Shown: piece by piece, positions 26,658 to 35,647 of the stretch
How positions within the stretch are numbered: the first letter of the stretch is position 1
Layout of the letters: every line of letters starts with the position of its first letter
Source of the DNA: Nisaea sediminum
Lineage (GTDB): Bacteria; Pseudomonadota; Alphaproteobacteria; Thalassobaculales; Thalassobaculaceae
Direction: 5' to 3'
NCBI RefSeq assembly: GCF_014904705.1
Contig: NZ_JACZCQ010000002.1
Location: forward strand, 124,001 to 188,000
DNA length: 64,000 nt
Notes under the pieces: generated by a model
What the model was told of the DNA's origin: nothing
The model's database searches: none
What the model saw: the letters and a program-made list of their open reading frames with translations, nothing else
Program-made: the position numbers and the translations under genes

Positions 26658-28160
26658 TCAGCCCCCGAAAGCCACACCCAGCGGCCGCGTGCGCAGGCCC
26701 GGGCGGAGATGTTTCCACGGTAGCGCCCCCGGATCGGCGAGCACCGGACCCGGTGCGGCGCATTCTATGATTTCCGAGGCGATCGGGGCGAAATCGGCGC
26801 GGTAGTGCACCGAGCTCTTGTTGCAGAGAATCTTCATCTGCTCCGGCTCTATGCCGACGAAGCGGTACATCATCCGGTCCGCCATCTGCACCTTGCGCGA
26901 GCCGACCACCACCTGCACCCCGCCGATCGACAGCCGCGCCGACAGGCCGAGCCGCATATGGGAGCCGGAGTAGAACGGGCCTGTCGCCGTGAACTGGCCG
27001 TCCGAGAGCGCTTCCACGCGGAACGTGCCTTCGAGCGGCGCATCGCCCGGCACACGGGATTTGCCGCCGAGCCCGAGCGTGATCTCCGCGCCGACACCCG
27101 CCGCATGCGCCGCCTCGGCCGCCGACGCATCGACCAGAAGCCCGATCGCCGCACCTTCGGCCTTATTGTCCAGCAGCGCCCGGAGCAGTCCGGTGGTGTC
27201 GCTGTCGCCGCCGCCGCCGGAATTGTCCTGCACGTCCGCGATCACCACGGGACGGTCGGCGGAAGCCGCGATCCGCATCGCTTCGCGAACCGCGCTGCCC
27301 GGGTCCGGAAGATCGGCTGCAAATTCGCTCTCAACTGCGCAAATCTCATCAACCAATTGTTTCACGGCGCGTTTCACGTTTTCTTCATCTGCGCCATAGG
27401 CGAAAACGGAGGCGCCGCAATGGTAGATATCGGCCGCGGGGAAGCCGGTCGCGAAGGACAGGGAGACCTTATGCTCGGCCTCGATCTCCGGAATCATGCC
27501 GTAGAGGCGTCCGGCAGGATCGGCCATGGTGCATTGCCGGACGAGAGGCATCAGGAAGGGGATCTGTCCGAAGGCCCGGGCCGGTCTGCCACCGCCGCTC
27601 TTCAGCAGCGCATCCAGCGTCCGAGCGACCCTGGCGCCGGTATCGGCCATGTCGATATGTGGATAGGTCCGGTAGGCGTCGAGCCCGTCGGCGCGCTCCA
27701 CCATCTCCGGCGTGACGTTCGCATGCAGATCAAGGCTGGCCATGATCGGCAGGTCCGTGCCGGTCACCTCGCGAACGCGGCGCAATAGCTCGCCCTCTCC
27801 GTCCTCGTAGCTTTCGGTCACCATCGCGCCATGCAGACAGAGATAGACCGCATCCGCCGGAAGCGCCGCCTTGATACCTTCGACGATCAGCCCCGCGATA
27901 TGTTCGAAGGCCTCGTCGGTCACATGGGCTGACGGCGAGGCCGCGGCCCAGCTCGTCGGCACCAGCTCGTGCCCCAGACGCCGCGCCTCCTCGACAAACC
28001 CGGCGACCGAGATATTGATCCCTTTCACCGCCTCGAACAGAGGCGTGCCCGTAACGAGCGCCGGCCAGCTACCGGGACTGGTGAAGGCGTCCAGCTTCGC
28101 CTTGCTCGGCGCGAAGGTGTTCGTCTCGTGCTGGAAACCGCCGATGATAATCCGCGCCAT
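26658..28160 (-). CDS. M81 family metallopeptidase (microcystinase C/MlrC-like)
   Basis: A 500-residue protein with the MlrC N-terminal domain: ARIIIGGFQHETNTFAPSKAKLD, YLCLHGAMVTE, MASLDLHANVTPEMVERAD, YRTYPHIDMADTGAR. Then comes the MlrC C-terminal domain with VIADVQDNSGGGGDSDTTGLLRALL and the terminal NKSSVHYRADF block. M81 proteins are named from microcystin degradation, but most bacteria carrying them do not degrade microcystin, so the substrate here is unknown. A 58-residue membrane protein gene ends 38 bases upstream on the same strand and may be co-transcribed. Confidence 0.9.
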   Translation of the reverse strand: MARIIIGGFQHETNTFAPSKAKLDAFTSPGSWPALVTGTPLFEAVKGINISVAGFVEEARRLGHELVPTSWAAASPSAHVTDEAFEHIAGLIVEGIKAALPADAVYLCLHGAMVTESYEDGEGELLRRVREVTGTDLPIMASLDLHANVTPEMVERADGLDAYRTYPHIDMADTGARVARTLDALLKSGGGRPARAFGQIPFLMPLVRQCTMADPAGRLYGMIPEIEAEHKVSLSFATGFPAADIYHCGASVFAYGADEENVKRAVKQLVDEICAVESEFAADLPDPGSAVREAMRIAASADRPVVIADVQDNSGGGGDSDTTGLLRALLDNKAEGAAIGLLVDASAAEAAHAAGVGAEITLGLGGKSRVPGDAPLEGTFRVEALSDGQFTATGPFYSGSHMRLGLSARLSIGGVQVVVGSRKVQMADRMMYRFVGIEPEQMKILCNKSSVHYRADFAPIASEIIECAAPGPVLADPGALPWKHLRPGLRTRPLGVAFGG

Positions 28161-28198
28161 TGGGCAACTCCGGAAGGGAAAGAAACGCGTAAAGTCAG

Positions 28199-28375
28199 TC
28201 AGGTAAGTCCGATGGCGCCGCAGATCGCGACCCAGACGTCTTGCAGGATGTAGCTGTCTCGGACCATGGGCAGAACCGCGGCCGCGACGAGTAGAAAGAA
28301 AACAAGCCCCAGAAACTCCGCCATGCGCCAGGGGCGCTGGCTTTTATTCCGTTGCTCGTTCGGGTGTTGTGTCAT
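28199..28375 (-). CDS. Small single-span membrane protein, 58 residues, unknown function
   Basis: An unrecognised short gene. It runs from ATG 28375 to a TGA at 28199-28201 and encodes a polar N-terminus (MTQHPNEQRNKSQRPWRMAE), a hydrophobic stretch (FLGLVFFLLVAAAVLPMV, residues 21-38) and a short polar-amphipathic tail ending GAIGLT. The charge pattern (R/K before the helix) predicts the N-terminus inside. It lies 38 bases before the M81 gene on the same strand. The stretch would otherwise be an unexplained gap of about 350 bases between M81 and the HAD gene. Supported by composition and context only. Confidence 0.6.
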   Translation of the reverse strand: MTQHPNEQRNKSQRPWRMAEFLGLVFFLLVAAAVLPMVRDSYILQDVWVAICGAIGLT

Positions 28376-28516
28376 GTGCTTCGGCAGCCTCTGTCATCTG
28401 CCCGGGGAAAGTCGGATCACTCTAGCCGTGCCGGATGTTACATGGCAATTGATGCACCGTCATTTCATCGGAACCGGACCGGTTCCGAAGCCCGATCGAT
28501 TGGAGACAAGATCCAG

Positions 28517-29422
28517 ATGCCCGATATGGAACGGCTGAGCTTCGAGGAAGCCTGGAACGGATATCTGAAATGGGCACACAGGCTTCCCCCCGCGCCGCCG
28601 CCTGTCACTCCGCGCCGGATCTCGGGAATTGCAGAGATCATCAGCGATTTCGACGCCGTCATTCTGGATAATTTCGGGGTTCTCAGCCTCGGCCCGCCGG
28701 TGATTCCGGCCGGCCCGCCCGCCTATGCGGCAATCCGGGACGCCGGTGCGGCGATCCGGGTGATCTCCAATGACGGCTCGAAGGCTCTTTCGGCGATGCT
28801 GGAGAGCCATCGCCGCCGCGGATATCACTTTGCCGAGGAGGAGATTTATGCCGGTCTCAGCCTCCTGGAAGAGGCCGCACGGGACGCGGCTGGAGGTCTC
28901 TGGGCCGCGATCGGCCTCGATCCCCTGCCCGTTCCGTCCGGTACATTTCAGGCCCGGAACTGGGCGACGGATCGCTTTGACCTCGACGAAGCGGCCGGTC
29001 TGCTGCTGATGGACTGCCTGTCTTTCGGACGCGACGACTTCAGGCGGGTCCTGGAGAGCTTCAGGCGATATCCGCGCCCGGTAATCGTGTGCAACCCGGA
29101 CCTGACAGCGCCCTATACCGATGCGATGAGCCTTGAGCCGGGCTATCTCGCACATTGGCTCGCGGACGAGGCCGGCATCGAACCGCTGTTTCTCGGCAAG
29201 CCTTTCCCGGAAGTCTATCGCCGCGCGCTGCGGGATCTCCCGCACGTTCCTCCGGAGCGCGTGCTCTGCGTCGGGGATACGTTGCATACGGACGTACTCG
29301 GCGGACGCCATCTCGGCATGAAGACCCTGCTCGTCGAGACCGGCTTCACGCGGGGACAGGATCCCCTCGCCCTTGCGGACGAGAGCGGAATCTGGCCTGA
29401 TTTCATCGCATCATCGATTTGA
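28517..29422 (+). CDS. HAD-superfamily class IIA-like hydrolase
   Basis: A 301-residue NagD-like HAD protein. Motif I region: ISDFDAVILDNFGVLSLG; motif II-like VISNDGSKA; the C-terminus has LFLGKPFPEVYRRAL (motif III lysine) and VLCVGDTLHTDVLGGRHLGMKTLLVETG (motif IV acidic cluster). In motif I the nucleophile Asp is present but the second Asp of DxD is replaced by Phe (DNF). As I recall, one class IIA subgroup has a bulky residue here, so this may be lineage-typical. Start at 28517 chosen because GGAGA precedes it by about 10 bases. Substrate unknown. Confidence 0.8.
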   Translation: MPDMERLSFEEAWNGYLKWAHRLPPAPPPVTPRRISGIAEIISDFDAVILDNFGVLSLGPPVIPAGPPAYAAIRDAGAAIRVISNDGSKALSAMLESHRRRGYHFAEEEIYAGLSLLEEAARDAAGGLWAAIGLDPLPVPSGTFQARNWATDRFDLDEAAGLLLMDCLSFGRDDFRRVLESFRRYPRPVIVCNPDLTAPYTDAMSLEPGYLAHWLADEAGIEPLFLGKPFPEVYRRALRDLPHVPPERVLCVGDTLHTDVLGGRHLGMKTLLVETGFTRGQDPLALADESGIWPDFIASSI

Positions 29423-29440
29423 GAGACGCGGAGGGCCCTC

Positions 29441-29881
29441 ATGCGCGCCAACGCACTCACAGCATTCGCAACGCTGTCCCTAGTTCTTTTGCCGGCGGTC
29501 ACGAATGCAGCCGACAAGAAGCCCCTCGTCATTGAGGGTACGGCGCATGTGATCGACGCGGGGACTCTTCAGATCGACAAGAGCGTCATTCGCCTTTTCG
29601 GCATCGTCGCGCCCGGCCCCCGGCAAAAATGCCTGTTCGGATCGCTGCCCTGGCTTTGCGGTGCGGCGGCGCGGACCCATCTGGCGGATCTGGCGGACGG
29701 CAAGCAGGCGCGCTGCGAGGCGATCGAGACGTTCAATGCCCGCTGCATCGTAGGCGGCAAGGACCTATCGAACCAGATGGTACGTGCCGGATGGGCCGTC
29801 GCGGACGAGGCAGGCGAAGCCTATCGCCCAGCCCAGGAAAAAGCCCGCGCCGAAAAACGCGGGCTTTGGAAATATGAGTAA
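29441..29881 (+). CDS. Secreted thermonuclease (SNase)-like protein
   Basis: A 146-residue protein with a clear signal peptide (MRANALTAFATLSLVLLPAVTNA, cleavage after A23) and a staphylococcal-nuclease-like OB fold: GTAHVIDAGTLQIDKSVIRLFGIVAPGP, then CRCEAI-like RCEAIETFNARCIVGGKDLSNQMVRAGWAV and a final EKARAEKRGLWKYE. The usual catalytic Arg and Glu positions are only partly matched (no clear xRLxGIDAPE; it reads RLFGIVAPGP), so nuclease activity is uncertain. The ending RGLW is typical of the family. It begins 18 bases after the HAD gene. Confidence 0.82.
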   Translation: MRANALTAFATLSLVLLPAVTNAADKKPLVIEGTAHVIDAGTLQIDKSVIRLFGIVAPGPRQKCLFGSLPWLCGAAARTHLADLADGKQARCEAIETFNARCIVGGKDLSNQMVRAGWAVADEAGEAYRPAQEKARAEKRGLWKYE

Positions 29882-29899
29882 GACGGAGAGCGTCTCCGG

Positions 29900-32542
29900 C
29901 TAGAGCGCGGCAATCCGCTCCAGAGCGGCCGCCAGCTTGTCCCTGCGCGCCCTTTCCTCGGCCAGCCGCTCGCGGTTTTCCTCGACCACTTCTTCCGGCG
30001 CACGGGCGACGAAGCTCTCGTTCGACAGCTTCTTGTCCAGTTTCATGATCTCGCTGTCGAGCTTGCCGAGATCCTTCTCCAGACGCACCCGCTCCTGTGA
30101 GAGATCGACGACGTCGGCGATCGGCAACACGATGACCGCCTCGTCGATCACGCCCTGAACGGCACCGGCCGGGATCTGGCCGGTCGCCTCGGCGCTTTCG
30201 AGGCGCGCGAGACGCAGGATGACCTCGCGATGGCGCGCGAGCCGCGCCTCGGTCTCCGCAGACATGTCCTTCAGCAGAAGATCGATCTTGGCACCGGCCG
30301 GAACGTTCATTTCCGCGCGGATCGATCGGATTTCGGAAATCAGCCGCACGACCCAGTCCATCTCGGCCACCGCCGACGGGTCGGCCGCCTCGGAGAGGCC
30401 TTGCGGCCAGGCGGTAGTGATCAGCAGATCCTCGCCGCCGAAGGCGCCCCAGAGTTCCTCGGTGATGTAGGGCATCAGCGGGTTCAGCAGGTTGACCGCC
30501 TGCATGAGCGTCCAGGCCGTGACGGTACGGGTTTCCGCCGCCGCGTCCGCATCCGCACCGGAGAGAATCGGCTTGGTGAATTCCACGTACCAGTCGCAGA
30601 ACGTGCCCCAGATGAATTGGTAGAGCGCGCCCGCCGCCTCGTTGAAGCGGTACTCGTCGATCGCTTTCGAGACCTTCGCCTCGGTTGCCGCCAGTTCGGA
30701 GATGATCCAGCGGTTTGCCGTCTGCCTGGCGGATTTCGGATCGAACGAGGCGTCCCATTTGCACTCGTTCATTTCCGCGTAGCGCGCGGCGTTCCAGAGC
30801 TTGGTCGCGAAGTTTCGGTAGCCCTCGATCCGGCTCTCGGCGAGCTTGATATCGCGACCCTGCGCCGCCATCGCGGCGAGCGTGAAGCGTAGCGCGTCGG
30901 TGCCGAACTTCTCCACGAGGTCCAGCGGGTCCATCACGTTGCCCTTGGACTTGGACATCTTGGCGCCGTGCTGGTCGCGCACCAGGGCATGGATGTAGAC
31001 CGTCTTAAACGGCACCTCGCCCATGAAATGGATGCCCATCATCATCATCCGGGCGACCCAGAAGAAGATGATGTCGAACCCGGTAACGAGCACATCGCCC
31101 GGATAATAACGGTCGAGCTCCGGGGTCTGTTCCGGCCAGCCAAGCGTCGAGAACGGCCACAGCGCGGAGGAGAACCAGGTGTCGAGCACGTCCTCGTCAC
31201 GGGTCAGCTCGGCGTCCTTGCCGTAATGCGCCTTGGCCGCCGCCAGCGCCGCCTCTTCCGATTCCTCGACGAAAACCTGGCCGTCCGGACCGTACCAGGC
31301 CGGGATCTGATGGCCCCACCAGAGCTGGCGCGAGATGCACCAGGGCTGGATGTTGCGCATCCATTCGAAATAGGTGTTTTCCCAATTCTTCGGCACGAAC
31401 TCGGTCTTGCCAGTCTCGACCGCCTCGATCGCCGGTTTGGCCAGGGTCACCGCGTCACAGTACCACTGATCGGTCAGCCAGGGCTCGATCTCGACGCCGG
31501 AACGGTCCCCATGTGGCACCGTGTGCTGGATCTCGTCGATCTTCTCGAGCAGACCCGCCGCGTCCATATCGGCGACGACCTTCTTGCGCGCCTCGAACCG
31601 GTCGAGACCGCGATAGGCCTCGGGCGCGTTCTCATTGATCCGTGCATGGCTGTCGAAGACGTTGATCATCTCAAGATCGTGCCGGCGCCCGACCTCGAAA
31701 TCGTTGAAATCGTGGGCCGGGGTCATCTTGACCGCACCGGAGCCTTTCTCCGGATCGGAATATTCGTCGGCCACGATGGGAATGCGGCGGCCCACCAGCG
31801 GCAGGGTCGCATATTTGCCGACCAGATCCTTGTACCGCTCGTCATCCGGATGCACCGCAATACCGCTGTCGCCCAGCATGGTTTCCGGCCGCGTCGTGGC
31901 GACGGTGATGAACTGCTCCGGATTGTCTTCCAGCGGATAGCGGAAATACCAGAGATGGCCCTTGCTCTCGACCTGCTGCACTTCCAGATCGGAAATCGCC
32001 GTATGCAGCTTTGGATCCCAGTTCACAAGGCGTTTGTCCTTGTAGATCAGGCCCTTCTTGTAGAGATCCACGAACACTTTCAGGACCGCGTCGGAACACC
32101 CCTCATCCATGGTGAAGCGCTCGCGGGGCCAATCCGGAGACGCCCCGAGGGCACGAAGCTGCTTGGTGATGGTCCCGCCGGATTCAGCCTTCCATTCCCA
32201 GACCTTCTCGACGAAGGCCTCGCGGCCGAGATCGCGCCGGCTGATCTGCTTCTCCGCAAGCTGCCGCTCGACCACGGACTGGGTCGCGATCCCGGCATGG
32301 TCCGTGCCCGGCTGCCAGAGCGCATCCCGTCCGGTCTTGCGCTTGAAGCGGATAAGGATGTCCTGGATCGTGAAGGTGAGCGCATGGCCCATATGCAGGC
32401 TGCCGGTGACGTTCGGCGGCGGCATCATGATGGTATAGGGGACCTTGTTCGAGGTCGGATCGGCAGCAAAAGCCCCGGCCTCTTCCCACTTCTCGTAATG
32501 CGCCGTTTCGACTGCGCCCGCTTCGAATGTCTTTCCAAGCAT
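29900..32542 (-). CDS. valS: Valyl-tRNA synthetase
   Basis: A class I synthetase with an editing domain, 880 residues from ATG 32542. The HIGH-type motif is PPNVTGSLHMGHALT, a CP1 editing domain follows (ETMLGDSGIAVHPDDERY), then GAKMSKSKGNVMDPLD, the anticodon-binding domain with NLLNPLMPYITEELW and a C-terminal coiled coil (EKDLGKLDSEIMKLDKKL). An upstream TTG (32566) is possible, but ATG 32542 has AAGGG about 8 bases before it. It is the last gene of a run with tolC and popZ on the same strand. Confidence 0.96.
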   Translation of the reverse strand: MLGKTFEAGAVETAHYEKWEEAGAFAADPTSNKVPYTIMMPPPNVTGSLHMGHALTFTIQDILIRFKRKTGRDALWQPGTDHAGIATQSVVERQLAEKQISRRDLGREAFVEKVWEWKAESGGTITKQLRALGASPDWPRERFTMDEGCSDAVLKVFVDLYKKGLIYKDKRLVNWDPKLHTAISDLEVQQVESKGHLWYFRYPLEDNPEQFITVATTRPETMLGDSGIAVHPDDERYKDLVGKYATLPLVGRRIPIVADEYSDPEKGSGAVKMTPAHDFNDFEVGRRHDLEMINVFDSHARINENAPEAYRGLDRFEARKKVVADMDAAGLLEKIDEIQHTVPHGDRSGVEIEPWLTDQWYCDAVTLAKPAIEAVETGKTEFVPKNWENTYFEWMRNIQPWCISRQLWWGHQIPAWYGPDGQVFVEESEEAALAAAKAHYGKDAELTRDEDVLDTWFSSALWPFSTLGWPEQTPELDRYYPGDVLVTGFDIIFFWVARMMMMGIHFMGEVPFKTVYIHALVRDQHGAKMSKSKGNVMDPLDLVEKFGTDALRFTLAAMAAQGRDIKLAESRIEGYRNFATKLWNAARYAEMNECKWDASFDPKSARQTANRWIISELAATEAKVSKAIDEYRFNEAAGALYQFIWGTFCDWYVEFTKPILSGADADAAAETRTVTAWTLMQAVNLLNPLMPYITEELWGAFGGEDLLITTAWPQGLSEAADPSAVAEMDWVVRLISEIRSIRAEMNVPAGAKIDLLLKDMSAETEARLARHREVILRLARLESAEATGQIPAGAVQGVIDEAVIVLPIADVVDLSQERVRLEKDLGKLDSEIMKLDKKLSNESFVARAPEEVVEENRERLAEERARRDKLAAALERIAAL

Positions 32543-32675
32543 CGTCGGTGCCCTTGGCCTTGCCAATCAAAGATACAGGCGGGCGCACGAAATCGTGCCG
32601 GCCCGCCAAAAGGAGAGCAGGTTTAGGCCATCGGAACGGGGATTTCCAGCCCGGAAAGCCCGAGCCGGGGGTATC

Positions 32676-33320
32676 TTACCAGGGATCGCGCCGCTGGGAC
32701 TGCATAACCAGGCGCTCGATCTCCTCGCGCACCAGCCGTTCGACCATCATCGGCAAATGCTGATCCAGCCATTCCTTCAGCATCGGACGCATCAGCTCGC
32801 GCGTCAGGCGTTCGAGCGTGATGGCGCCGTTACCGATCGGAAGCTCGTGATAATCCTCGTTGAGCTTCTCGTTCAGGCGGCTGAAAGCATCGACCGTCTC
32901 GGCGGCCTGCGGCGGCGAGACGAGTCCTTCGCTCGGGTGAGCCTGTGGCGGAGGGGGCGGAGGGGGCGGCGCCTGTGGCGGCTCCGGCCTTTCCTCGGTA
33001 TATTTCTGCTCCTCGAAGAGCGGCTCCGGCTCCTCTTCTTCCATATCGGTCAGGTCGAGGACGTCTTCTTCCTCGTCCTCGGACTCTTCCTCAGGCTCCG
33101 GCTCTTCCTCGGCCTCTTCCTCAGGCTCGGGTTCTTCCTCCGGCTCGGGTTCCGGTTCGGGCTCAGGCTCGGGTTCCGGCTCCGGTTCGGGTTCCGGCTC
33201 GGGCGCAGCAGCTTCTTCGGGTGGAGGGGCTTCTTCGCCCTCATCGCCGTCTTCGGAAATGATTCGCCTGATCGAGGCGAGGATTTCCTCCATCGACGGT
33301 TCTTGCGCCGTATCGCTCAT
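32676..33320 (-). CDS. popZ: PopZ-like polar organizing protein (DUF2497) with glutamate-proline linker
   Basis: A 214-residue scaffold-type protein. The N-terminal helix MEEILASIRRIISEDGDE is the PopZ client-binding region, and the C-terminal part (about 150-214: LTRELMRPMLKEWLDQHLPMMVERLVREEIERLV) is the oligomerisation module, both characteristic of DUF2497/PopZ. Between them is an extreme acidic linker of about 100 residues made largely of alternating E and P, then runs of E and a run of eight prolines. In Caulobacter PopZ condenses at the cell pole and anchors ParB; the acidic PED linker tunes the condensate. The linker here is longer and more regular than in Caulobacter as I recall it. 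Position upstream of valS is conserved. Confidence 0.88.
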   Translation of the reverse strand: MSDTAQEPSMEEILASIRRIISEDGDEGEEAPPPEEAAAPEPEPEPEPEPEPEPEPEPEPEEEPEPEEEAEEEPEPEEESEDEEEDVLDLTDMEEEEPEPLFEEQKYTEERPEPPQAPPPPPPPPQAHPSEGLVSPPQAAETVDAFSRLNEKLNEDYHELPIGNGAITLERLTRELMRPMLKEWLDQHLPMMVERLVREEIERLVMQSQRRDPW

Positions 33321-33360
33321 CCGGACTCAAACCCACAAGGAATCAAGAGACTTGAAGGTT

Positions 33361-33389
33361 ATCCTACAAGTCTATGAAAGGCCAGCCAA
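33361..33389 (-). promoter_or_regulatory. Candidate promoter for popZ
   Basis: On the minus strand TTGGCT (33384-33389) and TAGGAT (33361-33366) are spaced by 17 bases, with start expected near 33354, about 34 bases before popZ. Each box matches four of six consensus positions. The gap after tolC holds nothing else. Confidence 0.35.
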
Positions 33390-33414
33390 TCCTCTGACAG
33401 GTAGTCCTCCGGAT

Positions 33415-34794
33415 TCAGGGCAGCTTACCGGCGGGTTCTGTCCCCCACCAGCGATCGACGACCTCGCGGTAGTGCTTGTCGTAATCGTAGAACTCTACAT
33501 CGAGCTCAAGATCCGCCGCGGTCAATTTACCCATCGCCAGAAGAAGCGTATATGCGGCCACGACTTCATTGCGGTTTGCGGCCACCAGACTGACCTGGGC
33601 GTCGAGGAGTTCCTGCTCGGCATCGAGCACGTCGAGCACCGTTCGCGCCCCGACGGTAGCTTCCTGCTGCACGCCCTGAAGGGCGATATCCGCCGCCGTC
33701 ACACCGGCTTCCAGGGCCGTGATCGCCGCTACCGACGTCTGCCAGGCCTCGTAGGCGCGGGCTGCCAGATCCACCGTATCGCGGCGAATCGACTCAACAA
33801 CGATGCGCGACCGGTTGGCATCTTCCTTCGCCGCACGCACGCGGGCCGAGACCTGCCCCTTCTGATACAGGGGAATTGAGACCTGCGCCGTCACGCTGAA
33901 TTCGGTGGTCTTGTCGTCGTTGACCCCGCTATCGGCGGTATAATCCGCACTGCCGATCAGGTTCACCGAGGGAAGCAGCTCGCCATAGACAAGGTCGATG
34001 ACTTCAATCAGACGGCGCTCGTCGAATTTCGCGGCGATCAGCGAGAAATTGTTCACGACGGATTGCTCGACGGCGCTCTCGCGGTTTTGCGGCAGATCGA
34101 TTGCAATATCGGGGGTCTGCAGATCCTTTGGCACGAATCCGACAACCCGCTCAAAAGACACCCGCGAACTGATAAGATTGCCTTCGGCCTGAATCAGATC
34201 CGATTCTGCACGCGCGACGCGCGCTTCGGACTGCGCCACGTCCGTACGCGTCACCTCGCCGACTTCGAAGCGATCGCGTGTCGCACGCAGCTGCGTCTGC
34301 AGGCGTTCAAGGTTTTTCTGCTGCAGCTCCAGAACCGACTGGTCGCGGATCACGTTCATGTAGACAGTCAGGGCGTCGAGCAGGGTCTGCTGCTCGGTTC
34401 CGAACATGTTCGCCCGTTCCTGCTGGACCCGGTATTCTGACTGGTTGACGTCGGCCTCGGTCCGTCCGCCGCGATAAACCGGCTGGGTAACCGTGATGTT
34501 CGCGTCCTTCGGCGTCGTATTCCCATCGGATGAGCTGGTGTTGTTCTCCGTATCGAAGTTGTTGTATCCGGCCGATAGCGTCGAGGTGACAGTCGGACGC
34601 CAGCCGCCCTTCGCACGCGGAACACCTTCGTCGACCACCCGCAGATTTGCGCGCGCGGCGTTCAGAGTCGGATTGGTCTGGTAGGTATACGCGAGCACCT
34701 CGGACAGCGTTTCGGCGGAAAGGCGCGGCGCGGAAACGCCAAGGATACATGCCGACACGGTCAGCATCGCGGCGGTGCGATACAGCTTTTTCAT
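33415..34794 (-). CDS. tolC: TolC family outer-membrane efflux/secretion channel
   Basis: A 459-residue outer-membrane channel of type I secretion and RND/ABC efflux. Signal peptide MKKLYRTAAMLTVSACILGVSAPRLSA, then the start of the mature protein ETLSEVLAYTYQTNPTLNAARANLR, the classic TolC repeat. Two OEP repeats follow (with RVARAESDLIQAEGNLI and, in the second, GARTVLDVLDAEQELLDAQVSLVAA). I chose ATG 34794 over 34812 because AAGAGAG stands directly before it and the signal peptide starts there. No membrane-fusion or ATPase gene is adjacent. Confidence 0.95.
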   Translation of the reverse strand: MKKLYRTAAMLTVSACILGVSAPRLSAETLSEVLAYTYQTNPTLNAARANLRVVDEGVPRAKGGWRPTVTSTLSAGYNNFDTENNTSSSDGNTTPKDANITVTQPVYRGGRTEADVNQSEYRVQQERANMFGTEQQTLLDALTVYMNVIRDQSVLELQQKNLERLQTQLRATRDRFEVGEVTRTDVAQSEARVARAESDLIQAEGNLISSRVSFERVVGFVPKDLQTPDIAIDLPQNRESAVEQSVVNNFSLIAAKFDERRLIEVIDLVYGELLPSVNLIGSADYTADSGVNDDKTTEFSVTAQVSIPLYQKGQVSARVRAAKEDANRSRIVVESIRRDTVDLAARAYEAWQTSVAAITALEAGVTAADIALQGVQQEATVGARTVLDVLDAEQELLDAQVSLVAANRNEVVAAYTLLLAMGKLTAADLELDVEFYDYDKHYREVVDRWWGTEPAGKLP

Positions 34795-34853
34795 AACTCT
34801 CTTTCGAGACATCCGAGAACTTCCCTTATTTCCGGCCAGGCTGCGCCCGGAGG

Positions 34854-35513
34854 CTAGAAGACGAATTTCGGCTCGTTGCGGAATTCCGGCAGAAGCGGAA
34901 CGGACGCGTCGAAGATGACGCGCTTGGAGACGGTCGCGCCGAATTTCTCGACGAGAACGGCAGTTCCCTGCCGGGCGCCGTCTTCATATAGGATCGTGAC
35001 CAGCCGTCCGCCATCGCTAAGTTGCTCGATCAACGGTTCCGGAATGCGTTCGACGCCTCCGCCGATCACGATCAGGCTGTATGGCGCTTTTTTAGTGTAG
35101 CCCTGAAGCGGGTCGCCCGCCACGACGGCCGCATTGTCCACATCGAGCGAGCCGAGCCGCTCGTTGGCGGCGGCGACCATCTCGGCGTCCTTATCGACGC
35201 CATAGACGGTGCCGGCGACGCGCGACAGCACCGCGGTCGAATATCCGCAGCCGCAGGCCACATCCAGAACCTTGTCGCTGGCGTCCGGAAGCGCCGCCTG
35301 CAGCAACCGCGCAAAGACCATCGCCTCCATCAGGATCCGTCCGGACCCGAGAACAAGGTCCTCGTCGACATAGGCGACGCCCATCAGGGGCTTCGGCACG
35401 AAAAGTTCCCGCGGGACGAATTCGAACGCTTCGATGATCGCCGTATCCGTTACCTTGTTCGTGCGGATCTGGCTCTCGACCATATTGTGGCGTGCAGTTG
35501 CGAAGTCCGACAT
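34854..35513 (-). CDS. PIMT-like protein-L-isoaspartate O-methyltransferase homologue
   Basis: A 219-residue methyltransferase-fold protein, shorter and more divergent than the pcm product at 12.5 kb. It shows RHNMVESQIRTNKVTDTAIIEAF, FVPRELFVP, the SAM loop VLDVACGCGYSTAVLSRVAG with VYGVDKD, and VVAGDPLQGYTKKAPYSLIVIGGG. The GxGxG loop reads ACGCGYS instead of GTGSGY, and the PIMT substrate motif (GQTISQP) is replaced by LVLGSGRILMEAMVFA. So true isoaspartate repair is doubtful. It precedes tolC on the same strand, an arrangement that I recall in alphaproteobacteria. The start at 35513 is chosen by homology; other ATGs lie at 35537 and 35558. Confidence 0.85.
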   Translation of the reverse strand: MSDFATARHNMVESQIRTNKVTDTAIIEAFEFVPRELFVPKPLMGVAYVDEDLVLGSGRILMEAMVFARLLQAALPDASDKVLDVACGCGYSTAVLSRVAGTVYGVDKDAEMVAAANERLGSLDVDNAAVVAGDPLQGYTKKAPYSLIVIGGGVERIPEPLIEQLSDGGRLVTILYEDGARQGTAVLVEKFGATVSKRVIFDASVPLLPEFRNEPKFVF

Positions 35514-35647
35514 CGCGCGGCAGTGCTCCAGCATGTGAAATGGCAGGCCGTTCATCAGCCTTAGGGCAGTTATACTTTGCCAGTTTTTCGAACACAATCG
35601 AGATGGCACGAACGGGAGGGGCGGCTCCAGAGGCCGCGTAAGAAACG

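Noticed and set aside
30968-32626. A 552-codon plus-strand frame antisense to valS
   Set aside because: The ValS motifs on the other strand are complete, so this is a shadow.
33050-33262. Tandem DNA repeat in popZ as a mobile or CRISPR-like array
   Set aside because: The periodicity comes from alternating Glu and Pro codons inside a coding region and has no spacers.
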